Assembly (NCBI GenBank): GCA_947449835.1
Contig: CANFSZ010000007.1
Coordinates: 1 to 64,000, forward strand
Direction: 5' to 3'
Length of the DNA: 64,000 nucleotides
DNA from: Opitutia bacterium
Lineage (GTDB): Bacteria > Verrucomicrobiota > Verrucomicrobiia > Opitutales > Opitutaceae
Both the position numbers and the translations under genes were made by a program. The notes under the pieces were generated by a model. The model had not been told where the DNA came from, did not search any database, and saw only the letters and a program-made list of their open reading frames with translations. Positions 28,595 through 37,622 of this stretch are shown in pieces (the stretch's first letter is position 1; every line of letters begins with the position of its first letter).

Positions 28595-29470
28595 ATGATT
28601 TACCTCCTCGGCGGTTCCGGCTACGTTGGCCAAGCTTACCAAGCGCTTCTCACGCAAAAAGGTATCCCTTTCCGTAACCTCAAGCGCGCCGAGGTTAATT
28701 ACGCCGATCCCGCGACGCTCACCGCCGCCCTTCGCGCCGATAAACCCGCCTTCTTGATCAACGCCGCCGGCTACACCGGCAAGCCCAACGTCGACGCCTG
28801 CGAGCTCCACAAAGCCGAATGCCTCGATGGCAACGCCGTCCTCCCCGGCCGCATCGCTGAAGCGTGCGCCGCCGCCGGCGTTCCCTGGGGCCACGTTTCC
28901 TCTGGCTGCATTTACACCGGCTCCCGCCCCGATGGCTCCGGTTTCAGCGAGACCGACGCGCCCAACTTCACGTTCCGCCAAAATAATTGCTCGTTCTACA
29001 GCGGCACCAAAGCCCTCGGCGAAGAAGTCCTCGCCGACACGCCCAACGTCTACATCTGGCGCCTCCGCATCCCCTTCGACCACCGCGAGAGCCCGCGCAA
29101 CTACCTCACCAAACTCATGCGCTACCAGCGCCTGCTGGAGGCCACCAACTCCATTTCTCAACTCCAGGAATTCGTCGCGGCGACCTTCGCCTGCTGGGAA
29201 AAACGCGTCCCCTTCGGCAAATACAACGTCACCAACCCCGGCCAAGTCACCACGCGCCAAGTCGTCGAGCACATCCTCGCCAGCGGCGTGCTGAAAAAGG
29301 ACTACGTTTTCTTCAAAGACGAATCCGAGTTCATGGACATCGCCGCCAAGACCCCGCGTTCCAACTGCGTCATGACTTCCGCCAAACTCGCCTCCGTCGG
29401 CATCCAGATGACCGAGGTCAACGAAGCCATCGCCCGCGACCTCAAGCGTTGGCAAAAAGCCTCCGCTTAA
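28595..29470 (+). CDS. Putative bifunctional dTDP-4-keto-sugar 3,5-epimerase/4-reductase (plant NRS/ER-like)
   Basis: This 291-residue SDR protein has a GGSGYVG nucleotide motif (6-12), SSGCIY (102-107) and YSGTK (Tyr135, Lys139). It resembles the plant NRS/ER (UER1) enzyme more than RmlD: INAAGYTGKPNVD, the TDAPNF segment, PRNYLTKLMRY, KYNVTNPG and PRSNC all parallel the plant sequence as I recall it. The plant epimerase residues reported as Cys115 and Lys183 have counterparts here at Cys105 and Lys173. It would convert dTDP-4-keto-6-deoxyglucose to dTDP-L-rhamnose in one protein. It is the first gene of a three-gene unit with rmlB and rmlA, 21 bases before rmlB. Confidence 0.78.
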   Translation: MIYLLGGSGYVGQAYQALLTQKGIPFRNLKRAEVNYADPATLTAALRADKPAFLINAAGYTGKPNVDACELHKAECLDGNAVLPGRIAEACAAAGVPWGHVSSGCIYTGSRPDGSGFSETDAPNFTFRQNNCSFYSGTKALGEEVLADTPNVYIWRLRIPFDHRESPRNYLTKLMRYQRLLEATNSISQLQEFVAATFACWEKRVPFGKYNVTNPGQVTTRQVVEHILASGVLKKDYVFFKDESEFMDIAAKTPRSNCVMTSAKLASVGIQMTEVNEAIARDLKRWQKASA

Positions 29471-29491
29471 AAACCCTCCCCGTTTTTCCGT

Positions 29492-30559
29492 ATGAACCTC
29501 CTCGTCACCGGCGGCGCCGGCTTTATCGGCTCGAACTTCATCCGTCAGCGCCTCCTCGAAAAAGGCTCGCCGCTCACGAAGCTCGTCAATCTCGACGCCC
29601 TCACCTACGCCGGCAACCCCGCCAACCTCGCCGACCTCGCGAGCGACCCGCGCTACGTTTTCGCCCACGGTGACATCGGCGATACCGCCCTCGTCACGCA
29701 GCTCCTCGCCGAACACCAGATCGACGCCGTCGCCAACTTCGCCGCCGAGTCGCATGTCGATCGGTCGATCGATTCGCCCGAGCCGTTTTTCCAGACCAAC
29801 GTCGTCGGCACACTCCGCCTCCTCAACTGCGTCAAACAACACTGGTCGAAACTTTCCGAGCCCAAGAAGAGTGCCTTTCGTTTCCTCCACGTTTCCACCG
29901 ACGAAGTCTACGGCACGCTCTCGGCCACCGACGCGCCGTGGAACGAAGAATGCCCCTACGAGCCCAATTCGCCCTACGCCGCCTCCAAAGCCGCCAGCGA
30001 CCACGTCGTCCGCTCGTTTCAACACACGTACCACCTGCCGACGGTCACGACCAACTGCTCCAACAATTACGGCCCTTATCACTTCCCCGAGAAACTCATC
30101 CCGCTGATGATTCTCAACGCCCTAGAAGGCAAACCGCTCCCGGTCTACGGCGACGGTCAACAAATTCGCGACTGGCTCTACGTCGAAGACCATGCCACCG
30201 CGATCTGGATCGCCCTCACCAAGGGCCGCGTCGGCGAGACCTACAACGTCGGTGGCCTCAACGAGCGCCCCAACCTCGAAATCGTTAACCGCATCTGCGC
30301 GATCTTGGACAAAAAATCCCCGCGCGCCGACGGCAAAGGCTACGCCACGCAGATCACCTACGTCGCCGACCGCCCCGGCCACGACCGCCGCTACGCGATC
30401 GACAGCGCCAAAATCCGCCGCGAACTCGGCTGGTCGCCCAAAGAAAATTTCGACACCGGCATCGAGAAAACCGTCGATTGGTACCTAACGCACCGCAGCT
30501 GGACCGCCGACATCACCGCCAAAAAATACGCCCGCGAACGTCTCGGCACCGCCAAATAA
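29492..30559 (+). CDS. rmlB: dTDP-glucose 4,6-dehydratase RmlB
   Basis: This 355-residue extended SDR has GGAGFIG (7-13), STDEVYG (135-141, giving Thr136, Asp137 and Glu138) and YAASK (Tyr162, Lys166), the full RmlB active-site set. The [15 protein letters not shown] segment and RDWLYVEDH also fit RmlB. It oxidises and dehydrates dTDP-glucose to dTDP-4-keto-6-deoxyglucose. It sits in the centre of the rhamnose unit, with rmlA starting 8 bases after its stop. Confidence 0.96.
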   Translation: MNLLVTGGAGFIGSNFIRQRLLEKGSPLTKLVNLDALTYAGNPANLADLASDPRYVFAHGDIGDTALVTQLLAEHQIDAVANFAAESHVDRSIDSPEPFFQTNVVGTLRLLNCVKQHWSKLSEPKKSAFRFLHVSTDEVYGTLSATDAPWNEECPYEPNSPYAASKAASDHVVRSFQHTYHLPTVTTNCSNNYGPYHFPEKLIPLMILNALEGKPLPVYGDGQQIRDWLYVEDHATAIWIALTKGRVGETYNVGGLNERPNLEIVNRICAILDKKSPRADGKGYATQITYVADRPGHDRRYAIDSAKIRRELGWSPKENFDTGIEKTVDWYLTHRSWTADITAKKYARERLGTAK

Positions 30560-30567
30560 TTTTTCCC

Positions 30568-31449
30568 ATGAAACGTAAAGGTATCATCCTCGCCGGCGGC
30601 TCCGGCACCCGGCTTTTTCCGCTCACCATCGCTGTCTCCAAACAGCTAATGCCCGTCTACGACAAGCCGATGGTGTATTATCCGTTGTCGGTCCTCATGA
30701 TCGCCGGCATCCGGGAAATCCTCGTCATTTCCACTCCGACCGATCTCCCGCTCTTCCGCCGCCTCCTCGGTGACGGCTCCCAATTCGGCGTCACGCTCAC
30801 CTACGCCGAACAACCCAGCCCCGACGGCCTCGCCCAAGCTTTCCACATCGCCGGCGATGTCGGTTTCCTCAAAAACGAGCCCGCCGCCCTCGTCCTAGGG
30901 GATAATCTTTTCTACGGCCACGACCTCGCCAAATCCCTCGAGCGCGCCAGCACCCGCACCGGCGGCGCCACCATTTTTGGCTACCACGTCGCTGACCCTA
31001 AGAGCTACGGCGTCGTTGAATTTGCGCCCGACGGTCGCGTCGTTTCCCTCGAGGAAAAACCGCTCCAGCCCAAGTCCAACTACGCGATTCCCGGCATCTA
31101 TTTTTACGACGCCGATGTCGTCGCTCTCTCCCGCAGCCTCAAGCCCTCGAAGCGTGGCGAACTCGAGATTACCGATCTCAACCGCCTCTACCTCGAGCGT
31201 GGCGACCTCCACGTCGAACTCCTCGGCCGCGGCACTGCGTGGCTCGACACCGGCACCCACGATTCCCTCCTCGAAGCCGGCCAATTCGTCTCCGTCATCG
31301 AAAATCGCCAAGGCCTGAAAATCGCCTGCCTTGAAGAAATCGGTTTCCGCCAAGGCTGGCTCACCCGCGCCGGCCTCGAAACCTCGATCGCCAAACTCGG
31401 CAAATCGAACTACGGCGCCTACCTCAAAAAAATTCTGACCGAGTCCTGA
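30568..31449 (+). CDS. rmlA: Glucose-1-phosphate thymidylyltransferase RmlA
   Basis: This 293-residue protein begins [20 protein letters not shown], the nucleotidyltransferase signature, and has [13 protein letters not shown] and [14 protein letters not shown]. It makes dTDP-glucose from dTTP and glucose-1-phosphate, the first step to dTDP-rhamnose. The start at 30568 is chosen because the signature begins immediately after this ATG; the open frame continues upstream into rmlB. A terminator follows, so the unit holds only three genes and has no rmlC. Confidence 0.96.
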   Translation: MKRKGIILAGGSGTRLFPLTIAVSKQLMPVYDKPMVYYPLSVLMIAGIREILVISTPTDLPLFRRLLGDGSQFGVTLTYAEQPSPDGLAQAFHIAGDVGFLKNEPAALVLGDNLFYGHDLAKSLERASTRTGGATIFGYHVADPKSYGVVEFAPDGRVVSLEEKPLQPKSNYAIPGIYFYDADVVALSRSLKPSKRGELEITDLNRLYLERGDLHVELLGRGTAWLDTGTHDSLLEAGQFVSVIENRQGLKIACLEEIGFRQGWLTRAGLETSIAKLGKSNYGAYLKKILTES

Positions 31450-31464
31450 TCTCGCCCGGACTCG

Positions 31465-31500
31465 ATCGCTGGAAGCATCCACGTTCCCAGCGATTTTATT
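31465..31500 (+). terminator. Terminator after rmlA
   Basis: An 8-bp stem (31465-31472 with 31487-31494) with a 14-base loop runs into a T-rich tail broken by one A. It closes the rhamnose unit. Confidence 0.7.
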
Positions 31501-31527
31501 CGGCCCGCGGGAAACAATCTGCCTGCC

Positions 31528-32490
31528 TTGCGAAACTCTTCCCGCGCTGTGCAGGTCTCGTTTCTCATCCCGCTCTACAATTGCCTCGCCCACACGCAGG
31601 CGATGCTCGCGTCGTTGCGTGCGAAGCTCCCACGCGGGTTGACCCACGAGATCATTTTTATCGACGACGGCAGCACCGATGGCACCCGCGCCTGGCTCGC
31701 CACCCTCGCCGCCGATCCCGTCATCCGCGTCGTCCTGCACGAGAAAAACGCCGGCTTCGCCGCCGCCAATAATTCCGGCGCCGCCCTCGCTCGCGGCGAA
31801 TTCCTCGCCCTGCTCAACAACGACCTGATCCTCACGCCGCACTGGCTTGAGCCCATCCTCGCTGCTCACCACGCCTACGGCCCGCGCGCAGGTCTCGTTG
31901 GCAACGTCCAACTCAACGCCGCCACCGGCGTCATCGATCACGCCGGCATCCGCATCAACCTCAAAGGCAAACCCGAGCACATCAGCTGGCTGCCGCGCCG
32001 CTCACGCTGGCCGCTTCTCCCATCGAGTCACCGGCGCGTGGTCGCCGTCACCGGCGCGTGCGTCGTGCTGCGGCGCACGCTCTGGGAAAAACTGGGTGGC
32101 TTCGACCCCGCGTACGTCAACGGCTGCGAAGACGTCGATCTCTGCCTCCGCGCCGCCGCCGCCGGCCACGTCAACCTCGTCGCGCTCCGCAGCCGCGTGC
32201 GCCACCACATCAGCGCCTCGCCTGGCCGCAAACTCCGCGACGAAGCCAACACCCGACTCCTCGTCCAACGCTGGTCCGACACCCTCGCCCGCCACGCCGC
32301 GCGGCTTTGGTGCCGCGATCATTTGGCAACGTATCTCCGCGATCCGCGTGATTTCCCCGATGCCGCGCTCGCCCGACAGGCCTTTTTCCACGCGTGGCAT
32401 CTGCGCCCCGCGCCGCCAGCGGGCGCCATCCTCGGCATGGGGAAAAACCTCGACGCCGAACTCACGCGTTGGCGCCGGCTCCTCGACTGA
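31528..32490 (+). CDS. GT2 glycosyltransferase, rhamnosyltransferase-like
   Basis: This 320-residue GT2 enzyme has SFLIPLYN, FIDDGSTDGT, LNNDLILTPHWL (metal site region) and GGFDPAYVNGCEDVDLCLR, the acceptor-side motif typical of WcaA/rhamnosyltransferase-type GT2 enzymes. The frame opens with TTG; a GTG at 31549 is an equally plausible start. Directly following the dTDP-rhamnose genes, it may use that donor, but this is inference from position. It converges with the GtrB-like gene. Confidence 0.85.
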   Translation: MRNSSRAVQVSFLIPLYNCLAHTQAMLASLRAKLPRGLTHEIIFIDDGSTDGTRAWLATLAADPVIRVVLHEKNAGFAAANNSGAALARGEFLALLNNDLILTPHWLEPILAAHHAYGPRAGLVGNVQLNAATGVIDHAGIRINLKGKPEHISWLPRRSRWPLLPSSHRRVVAVTGACVVLRRTLWEKLGGFDPAYVNGCEDVDLCLRAAAAGHVNLVALRSRVRHHISASPGRKLRDEANTRLLVQRWSDTLARHAARLWCRDHLATYLRDPRDFPDAALARQAFFHAWHLRPAPPAGAILGMGKNLDAELTRWRRLLD

Positions 32491-32530
32491 GGCTACGCGC
32501 CGCCAGAATCTCCCGTCGTCGCCGGAAATT

Positions 32531-33484
32531 TTACTGATCAAGAAATCCGACCTTGCCGCCACCGCGCACGACTTCGCGCACCACGGACTGCGGACGCTGA
32601 TTCACCGCGAGAAACATCCGGCCGATGTATTCGCCGATAAGTCCGAGCAACACCAGTTGCGTGCCCGAGAACACCAGCAGCGCCGCCATCAGCGAGCCCC
32701 AGCCATAAGAGGGCCCCGAATCACGCCACCAGAGCCACGCCACCACCCCGAAAACAATCAAACCGAGCGCCGCCAAGAGCAGACCGAGGCCCGTCGCTAA
32801 GCGGAGGGGCAACACCGAAAAATTAATCCACGCGCTCAGCCACAAGCGCACCAAGCGCCGCAGCGTGTAACCGCTGGCGCCGGCCTGCCGTTCATCGTGC
32901 CGCACTTCGAGCGAGCCGATGCGTTGCGTGACTTGTAAAATCAGCCCGTCAACATACGGCAGCGGCCCGGTGTTCACGGCGACCTCCTTTGCGACAAACG
33001 CCGTCACGCACCGAAAACTCGAAAGATAAAATCCCGGAGGTTTCTCGAGCGCCCAATCGGTCATGCGATTCGTGAACCAACTCCCCAGATTGCGCCACGC
33101 CGAATGCTGCTTCACGGCGTAATGTCCGAACACGACATCGAGACCCGTGGTCTTCGCGTGGGCCCACATCCGCACTGCTTCATCGGGCGGATTTTGGCCA
33201 TCGTCGTCGAGATTCACGATGTGTTCGCCGCGCGCCTGCCGCCAGCCGCTCAAGACGGCGTTGTGTTCGCCGTAGTTGCGCGCGTGCTCCACATAAATGA
33301 TCGGCACCTGCGCCTCCGCCACGAGCCGGCGGCACACCTCTGCGGTGCCGTCGCGGCTGCCGTCGTTGACCAACACGATTTCATGGCCGCCCTCGATCGT
33401 GAGCGCTTCGATCCGTTTCACCAGCGGGCCGATGGTTTCGGCGCTGTGGTAGAGCGGAATCACAAAACTAAGCGCGAGTTTCAT
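32531..33484 (-). CDS. GtrB/ArnC-like polyprenyl-phosphate glycosyltransferase
   Basis: This 317-residue protein has a GT2 domain (VIPLYHSAETI, VNDGSRDGT, NLDDDGQNPP) followed by two transmembrane helices (about 230-285) and the tail LIGEYIGRMF with a basic end. This is the layout of GtrB, CsbB and ArnC, which link a sugar to undecaprenyl phosphate for later use outside the cytoplasmic membrane by GT-C enzymes. Its start overlaps the stop of the upstream SDR gene by four bases, so the two are coupled. The nearby GT-C-like genes are plausible partners. Confidence 0.9.
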   Translation of the reverse strand: MKLALSFVIPLYHSAETIGPLVKRIEALTIEGGHEIVLVNDGSRDGTAEVCRRLVAEAQVPIIYVEHARNYGEHNAVLSGWRQARGEHIVNLDDDGQNPPDEAVRMWAHAKTTGLDVVFGHYAVKQHSAWRNLGSWFTNRMTDWALEKPPGFYLSSFRCVTAFVAKEVAVNTGPLPYVDGLILQVTQRIGSLEVRHDERQAGASGYTLRRLVRLWLSAWINFSVLPLRLATGLGLLLAALGLIVFGVVAWLWWRDSGPSYGWGSLMAALLVFSGTQLVLLGLIGEYIGRMFLAVNQRPQSVVREVVRGGGKVGFLDQ

Positions 33485-34482
33485 AGGTAATGGGGCAACT
33501 CCTTGCGATAGTACGCGAGCGTTTTTGTCAAAGCCGCGCGCAGGTCTGTCCGGGGTTTCCAGCCGAGCATTCGGCCGATTTTTCGGTCATCCGCATAGTA
33601 ATCGCCGATGTCGATTTTCTTCCGCTCCGCAGGAAACGTGCGCACGGCAAACGCGCCGCCTTGATTCACTTCGACCATCAACTCGGCGAGGCGCTGCAAC
33701 GTCACCGGCGGCGGTCCGCCGAGATTAAAAACTTCACCGACGGCCTCGTCCTTCGTCGCAGCGAGCAAGAACGCCTCAACGGCGTCATCCACGTAAGTAA
33801 AGTCGCGCTGCTGTTCGCCGCCCCAGACTTCGATCGCGTCGCCTTCGATCAACTGGCGCACCCACACGCCGACAAAGGTCTGCCGCGCATCCTTCACGCG
33901 CATTCTGGGGCCGATCGTATTCGTCAGCCGCAACGCCGTCGCCCGCAGCCCATGCACGCGCGCATAGAGCATGTGAAACGCCTCGCCCGCGGCCTTGTTG
34001 ATGCCGTTCACGTCCACGGGGCGCACGGGGTGGCGTTCATCGACGGGCAGGTAATCGGGCTTGCCGTAAATCTGGCGCGTGCTCGCGAACACGATGCGCA
34101 CCGCAGGATTATTTTTTCGACAGGCCTCGAGTAACGCGAGCTGAGCCCGACAGTTGATTTCAAGATCCGTCTCCGGATCCGTCATCGAATCCATGTGGCT
34201 GGTTTGCCCGGCGAGATTAAATAAAAATTCTTGCCCGCGCACGAGTCGTGCGAGCTTCGCGTGCTCCCGCACATCGGTGCGATGGATGCTGATTTTTCCC
34301 GCCAGACCAGCCAGGTTGCGCCGATTGCCTCCGTATTCGGGGATCATCGCATCGACCACCGTGACTTTGGCGCCGAGCGCGACTAAGGCCCGAGCGAGGT
34401 TGGAACCGATGAACCCCATGCCGCCCGTGATGAGCACACGACGTCCCGCAAACGAGCGCGCGAGAAATTTAGATTCAGCCAT
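33481..34482 (-). CDS. Extended SDR sugar-nucleotide epimerase/dehydratase with altered active site
   Basis: This 333-residue protein has TGGMGFIGSN (19-28), FASTRQIYG (132-140) and RDFTYVDDAVEAF. Where YxxxK is expected it has NGINK (Asn159, Lys163), so the catalytic tyrosine is replaced by asparagine. I recall NGINK in a recognised clade of NAD-dependent epimerase/dehydratase-annotated proteins, so this may be normal for that clade rather than damage. It is translationally coupled with the GtrB-like gene, suggesting the pair makes and loads one sugar. Confidence 0.85.
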   Translation of the reverse strand: MAESKFLARSFAGRRVLITGGMGFIGSNLARALVALGAKVTVVDAMIPEYGGNRRNLAGLAGKISIHRTDVREHAKLARLVRGQEFLFNLAGQTSHMDSMTDPETDLEINCRAQLALLEACRKNNPAVRIVFASTRQIYGKPDYLPVDERHPVRPVDVNGINKAAGEAFHMLYARVHGLRATALRLTNTIGPRMRVKDARQTFVGVWVRQLIEGDAIEVWGGEQQRDFTYVDDAVEAFLLAATKDEAVGEVFNLGGPPPVTLQRLAELMVEVNQGGAFAVRTFPAERKKIDIGDYYADDRKIGRMLGWKPRTDLRAALTKTLAYYRKELPHYL

Positions 34483-34562
34483 CGCCCACTAGCCAACAGC
34501 TCCCACCCTCCTGCGCGCAAATTTATTTATCCATCCCAAGCCACTCCATGACCCGCGCAGGC

Positions 34563-36770
34563 TCACGCCTTAGGCGCATCCGTGTCGCGTTTCACTTCAA
34601 TTTCCAACCCATAGAGCGCTAAACCGAGCGGACGTCCCTGCGCGGGCACGGGCCGGGGACGTGCCGGGCTCAAGCGCAACTCCAGCACACTCGCTCCCGC
34701 TGGCACTGCGAATTCAGGGACACGCACCACGTCCAAATTTTCCGTCAGTTGCACCGTGCGCATCAGCTGGCCATTAAGCCAGAACTGCAACTCCCGCGGC
34801 TCCTCGCAACGCGCATTAAAGTGCGCAACCACGCGAAGAGGTCGGGCCTGCGGATTATCTACACGCAACGTCGCATCGCCTCGCGTCCAATTCCAACGGA
34901 CCGGTGAGCGCGCCAACTGCTCCAGCGCATACCACCCCTCGCCCAATCTCACGCGCAGGAAATAAGGATGCGCCGTATTCGCGATCGAGAAATGCGCACC
35001 GAGGCGTTCACTCCCGCCGTCGGGCAGTCGCAGTGAGATCAACCCGCCATTCAAATCCCAAGCGCCGCGCAAAGGCGTGTTGAGCCGGCCTTCATACGTG
35101 TGCGTTTCGAAATACTGCGGCTTTTTGAGCAAAAGCGCATGAGCCCAAAGCCGCGACCACATGTCAGGCACGAGCAAGTTCAACGACGTCACCTCCGCGC
35201 GCGCCTCCAGTTTCCGCAGCTGACGCAGTTCTCCATCCACGATCAACGGCGCCGTGCTCAAGCGCGAAAACACCATACTCGTGCCGATCAGATTGCCCGT
35301 AACCACGAGAAGTATCACGGCGACCACGCTACGTTTATCGCGGGGCTTACCACTCCAGCGCAACGCCACCCAGCCACAAAACGACGGCAACATCACCGGA
35401 TAAAACACCGAAAATAATTTGTACGCATCGTAGCTCGCGTTGGTACCAAAAACGGCTCCGCGCCATTGCAAAAACACGTAGCCCACCAGGACCGGCAACG
35501 TCATCGCGAGGGCGGTCCAGGCCTTGGCCCGACGTTGCCGCCAGGACCGCCAGCCCACCCATATCCAAAGCAGTATCACGCATCCGGCCAGCACCGCATT
35601 CAACCCCGCAGCACGCCAAGGCTCCAATTCCGGCCCGCTGACCAACCCCAACCAACCGTCCGGGCCCAACGCAGGAATTTTCCATCCAAAATCATACGTA
35701 CGCAGCAGTTGAAAGCGCTCGATCAATCCCGCGACCCGCCCGAAAAAAATCACCCCGCAAGCGACCAATGGCACGAGCATCGCCGCGAGCCACCGGCCAC
35801 CGCGCGCCCACGATCGGTTCCAACACATCCTGCCGGCCACGTAGGCCACGGCCGGCACCAGAACGATCACGATAATAAAATTATAACTGCCTAATAAAAT
35901 CCAATAACCCACCACCAAGACGCCGGCGAAACGTGCCGCGTTCAGCCACGTCAAACGCGCCCGCCACAACGCCACACCCGACCACGTGATCAAACCCACC
36001 GCCATCGCCGCCAGCAATTGCCCCGGAGCGACATGCCCCACCGCGTACCAAGTCAACGGACTCAGCCCATAAAGCGCCGCGATTACCACACTCTCCCGCC
36101 CACCAAAACCTAACAAAGCCCGCGCCATCCAAAACACCACCGGCACCGATCCCGCCAATAACACCATCGTGAAAAGGCTCGTCAGCTCGTGCGGCTGGCA
36201 GCCTAAAACCGAACCATTAAAAGCAATCAACGCCGACGGCGTGAAATGATTCAACCGCGTCCAATAATCAAAAAAATTATCTACCGACTGCACGCTGACC
36301 ACTTCCTTTAGCCCCAAAAATCCACTGCGATCATCCTTCGCGAATTCCTGCAAGACCCGCGCGCCCGCCGCGTAGTCGCCGGCATCGCAACTCCCCAAAG
36401 AAAACGTCGTCAGACCTTTTGAGACCCAAGCCAAAGGCATCACCAACACCCCCAACACCACGAAAACAACGCCCCAGATCCACGTGAACCGTTGCACATC
36501 CAGCCACGCCGCACGCCCATTTACGCGACGCCCCGCGAGCAGGAGCAATCCCAACGGCAACACCTCACTTCCCAACGCATAACTATTGGTGCCCTTGAGC
36601 CCAGCCAACGCTCCGGCCCAGACCACCGCCGATTGTAAGGCCAACCCCGCCGGCACCACCAGCACCGGCCAAAATTTCCGCCAACGCCACGGCATCACCC
36701 AGACCGCCAAACCCGCGCCCCAGAAAACCACGTGAGCGAGGACCGCGAAGGCGACGAAAAAATGAATCAT
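34563..36770 (-). CDS. Large polytopic membrane protein with C-terminal beta-rich domain, putative GT-C
   Basis: This 735-residue protein has an N-terminal membrane region of about a dozen helices (to about residue 500). Its first large extracytoplasmic loop contains CDAGDYAAGARVLQEFA, an acidic motif that could be the GT-C catalytic site. The last 200 residues are soluble and beta-rich. They contain GWYALEQ followed by RWNWTRGD and an LALYGLEIEVK end, which match the C-terminal module of the three family-B proteins downstream. No named family is certain. It starts 11 bases after the methyltransferase stop codon, so the two are in one operon. Confidence 0.72.
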   Translation of the reverse strand: MIHFFVAFAVLAHVVFWGAGLAVWVMPWRWRKFWPVLVVPAGLALQSAVVWAGALAGLKGTNSYALGSEVLPLGLLLLAGRRVNGRAAWLDVQRFTWIWGVVFVVLGVLVMPLAWVSKGLTTFSLGSCDAGDYAAGARVLQEFAKDDRSGFLGLKEVVSVQSVDNFFDYWTRLNHFTPSALIAFNGSVLGCQPHELTSLFTMVLLAGSVPVVFWMARALLGFGGRESVVIAALYGLSPLTWYAVGHVAPGQLLAAMAVGLITWSGVALWRARLTWLNAARFAGVLVVGYWILLGSYNFIIVIVLVPAVAYVAGRMCWNRSWARGGRWLAAMLVPLVACGVIFFGRVAGLIERFQLLRTYDFGWKIPALGPDGWLGLVSGPELEPWRAAGLNAVLAGCVILLWIWVGWRSWRQRRAKAWTALAMTLPVLVGYVFLQWRGAVFGTNASYDAYKLFSVFYPVMLPSFCGWVALRWSGKPRDKRSVVAVILLVVTGNLIGTSMVFSRLSTAPLIVDGELRQLRKLEARAEVTSLNLLVPDMWSRLWAHALLLKKPQYFETHTYEGRLNTPLRGAWDLNGGLISLRLPDGGSERLGAHFSIANTAHPYFLRVRLGEGWYALEQLARSPVRWNWTRGDATLRVDNPQARPLRVVAHFNARCEEPRELQFWLNGQLMRTVQLTENLDVVRVPEFAVPAGASVLELRLSPARPRPVPAQGRPLGLALYGLEIEVKRDTDAPKA

Positions 36771-36781
36771 ATCCGCCCCGA

Positions 36782-37531
36782 TTAAAACCCTGCGTTGGGC
36801 TTACGCGCCACCGCAAACACCGAGGAACCCCACGCCCAACGTCCGCCCGCCCGCATCCACAGATGTTCGGGCGAAACCAGCGCACGAAATACCCAATCTA
36901 CCAGCGCAGGATAAGCCTTCATGTCGCTCGTGTCTTTTGCCGTGCGCAACCATTTACGCTTGGCCCACAACAGCGGAAACGGGAGTGCATTCAAATGCGT
37001 ACTCCAACACTCCACCATCCCCGCCCCACGGCACAACGCCTCCAGCTCAGGCCGCGTGTAGCGATGCTTGGTCTGACACGAATCATCATGGTACGACCAC
37101 ATCCACATGTAGGCGGGCACATTGATCACGACAATCCCGCCCGGCTTCAACACACGATAAAACTCCTTCAGCGCCACCGCTGGATTCTCCACCTGGCAAA
37201 TCACATCCGCCGAAACCACAGCATCAAAACTCGCATCGGCGAACGGCAGCGCAGTCACACTGGCCTCACGAATATCCGTCGCCGGTCCGCAACGTTGCCG
37301 CGCCCATTCGCAGGCGATCGCCATAAAATCGATTCCGCTCCAACGCCAACCCGGCTGCTCCTGCCGCAACCGCAAAATCATGCCGCCCGTCCCGCAACCC
37401 GCATCGAGCACCTGCGCATCGGAACGTAGCCCCGCTCGCGTCAACCCGCGCACGACATGCCGATGCAGCGACCAAAAATACCACATTCGGTCTTCAACCT
37501 CAGCGAGTTTCAGATATTCATCGGCGTTCAT
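36782..37531 (-). CDS. Class I SAM-dependent methyltransferase
   Basis: This 249-residue protein has motif I VLDAGCGTGGMILRL, the strand end SGIDFM, FDAVVSADVICQVENP and RVLKPGGIVVINVP, all typical of a methyltransferase-11 domain. The C-terminal part is rich in aromatic and basic residues and may bind the membrane or a lipid-linked substrate. It is the first gene of the minus-strand unit with the 735-residue membrane protein and diverges from the flippase-like gene. Confidence 0.86.
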   Translation of the reverse strand: MNADEYLKLAEVEDRMWYFWSLHRHVVRGLTRAGLRSDAQVLDAGCGTGGMILRLRQEQPGWRWSGIDFMAIACEWARQRCGPATDIREASVTALPFADASFDAVVSADVICQVENPAVALKEFYRVLKPGGIVVINVPAYMWMWSYHDDSCQTKHRYTRPELEALCRGAGMVECWSTHLNALPFPLLWAKRKWLRTAKDTSDMKAYPALVDWVFRALVSPEHLWMRAGGRWAWGSSVFAVARKPNAGF

Positions 37532-37622
37532 GCGCGAAAGCTGATTGGGCGCGGGCCCCGTCCGCCCGCAACATTAAACATTGCCGCCCGCCAGTACGAT
37601 CGTGCTCTCTCCCCGTCCATTC

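Noticed and set aside
28538-30082. A 514-codon open frame on the minus strand
   Set aside because: It is the antisense of the NRS/ER-like gene and rmlB. The translation is Gly/Val/Glu-rich with no recognisable motif, while the plus-strand genes carry full family signatures.
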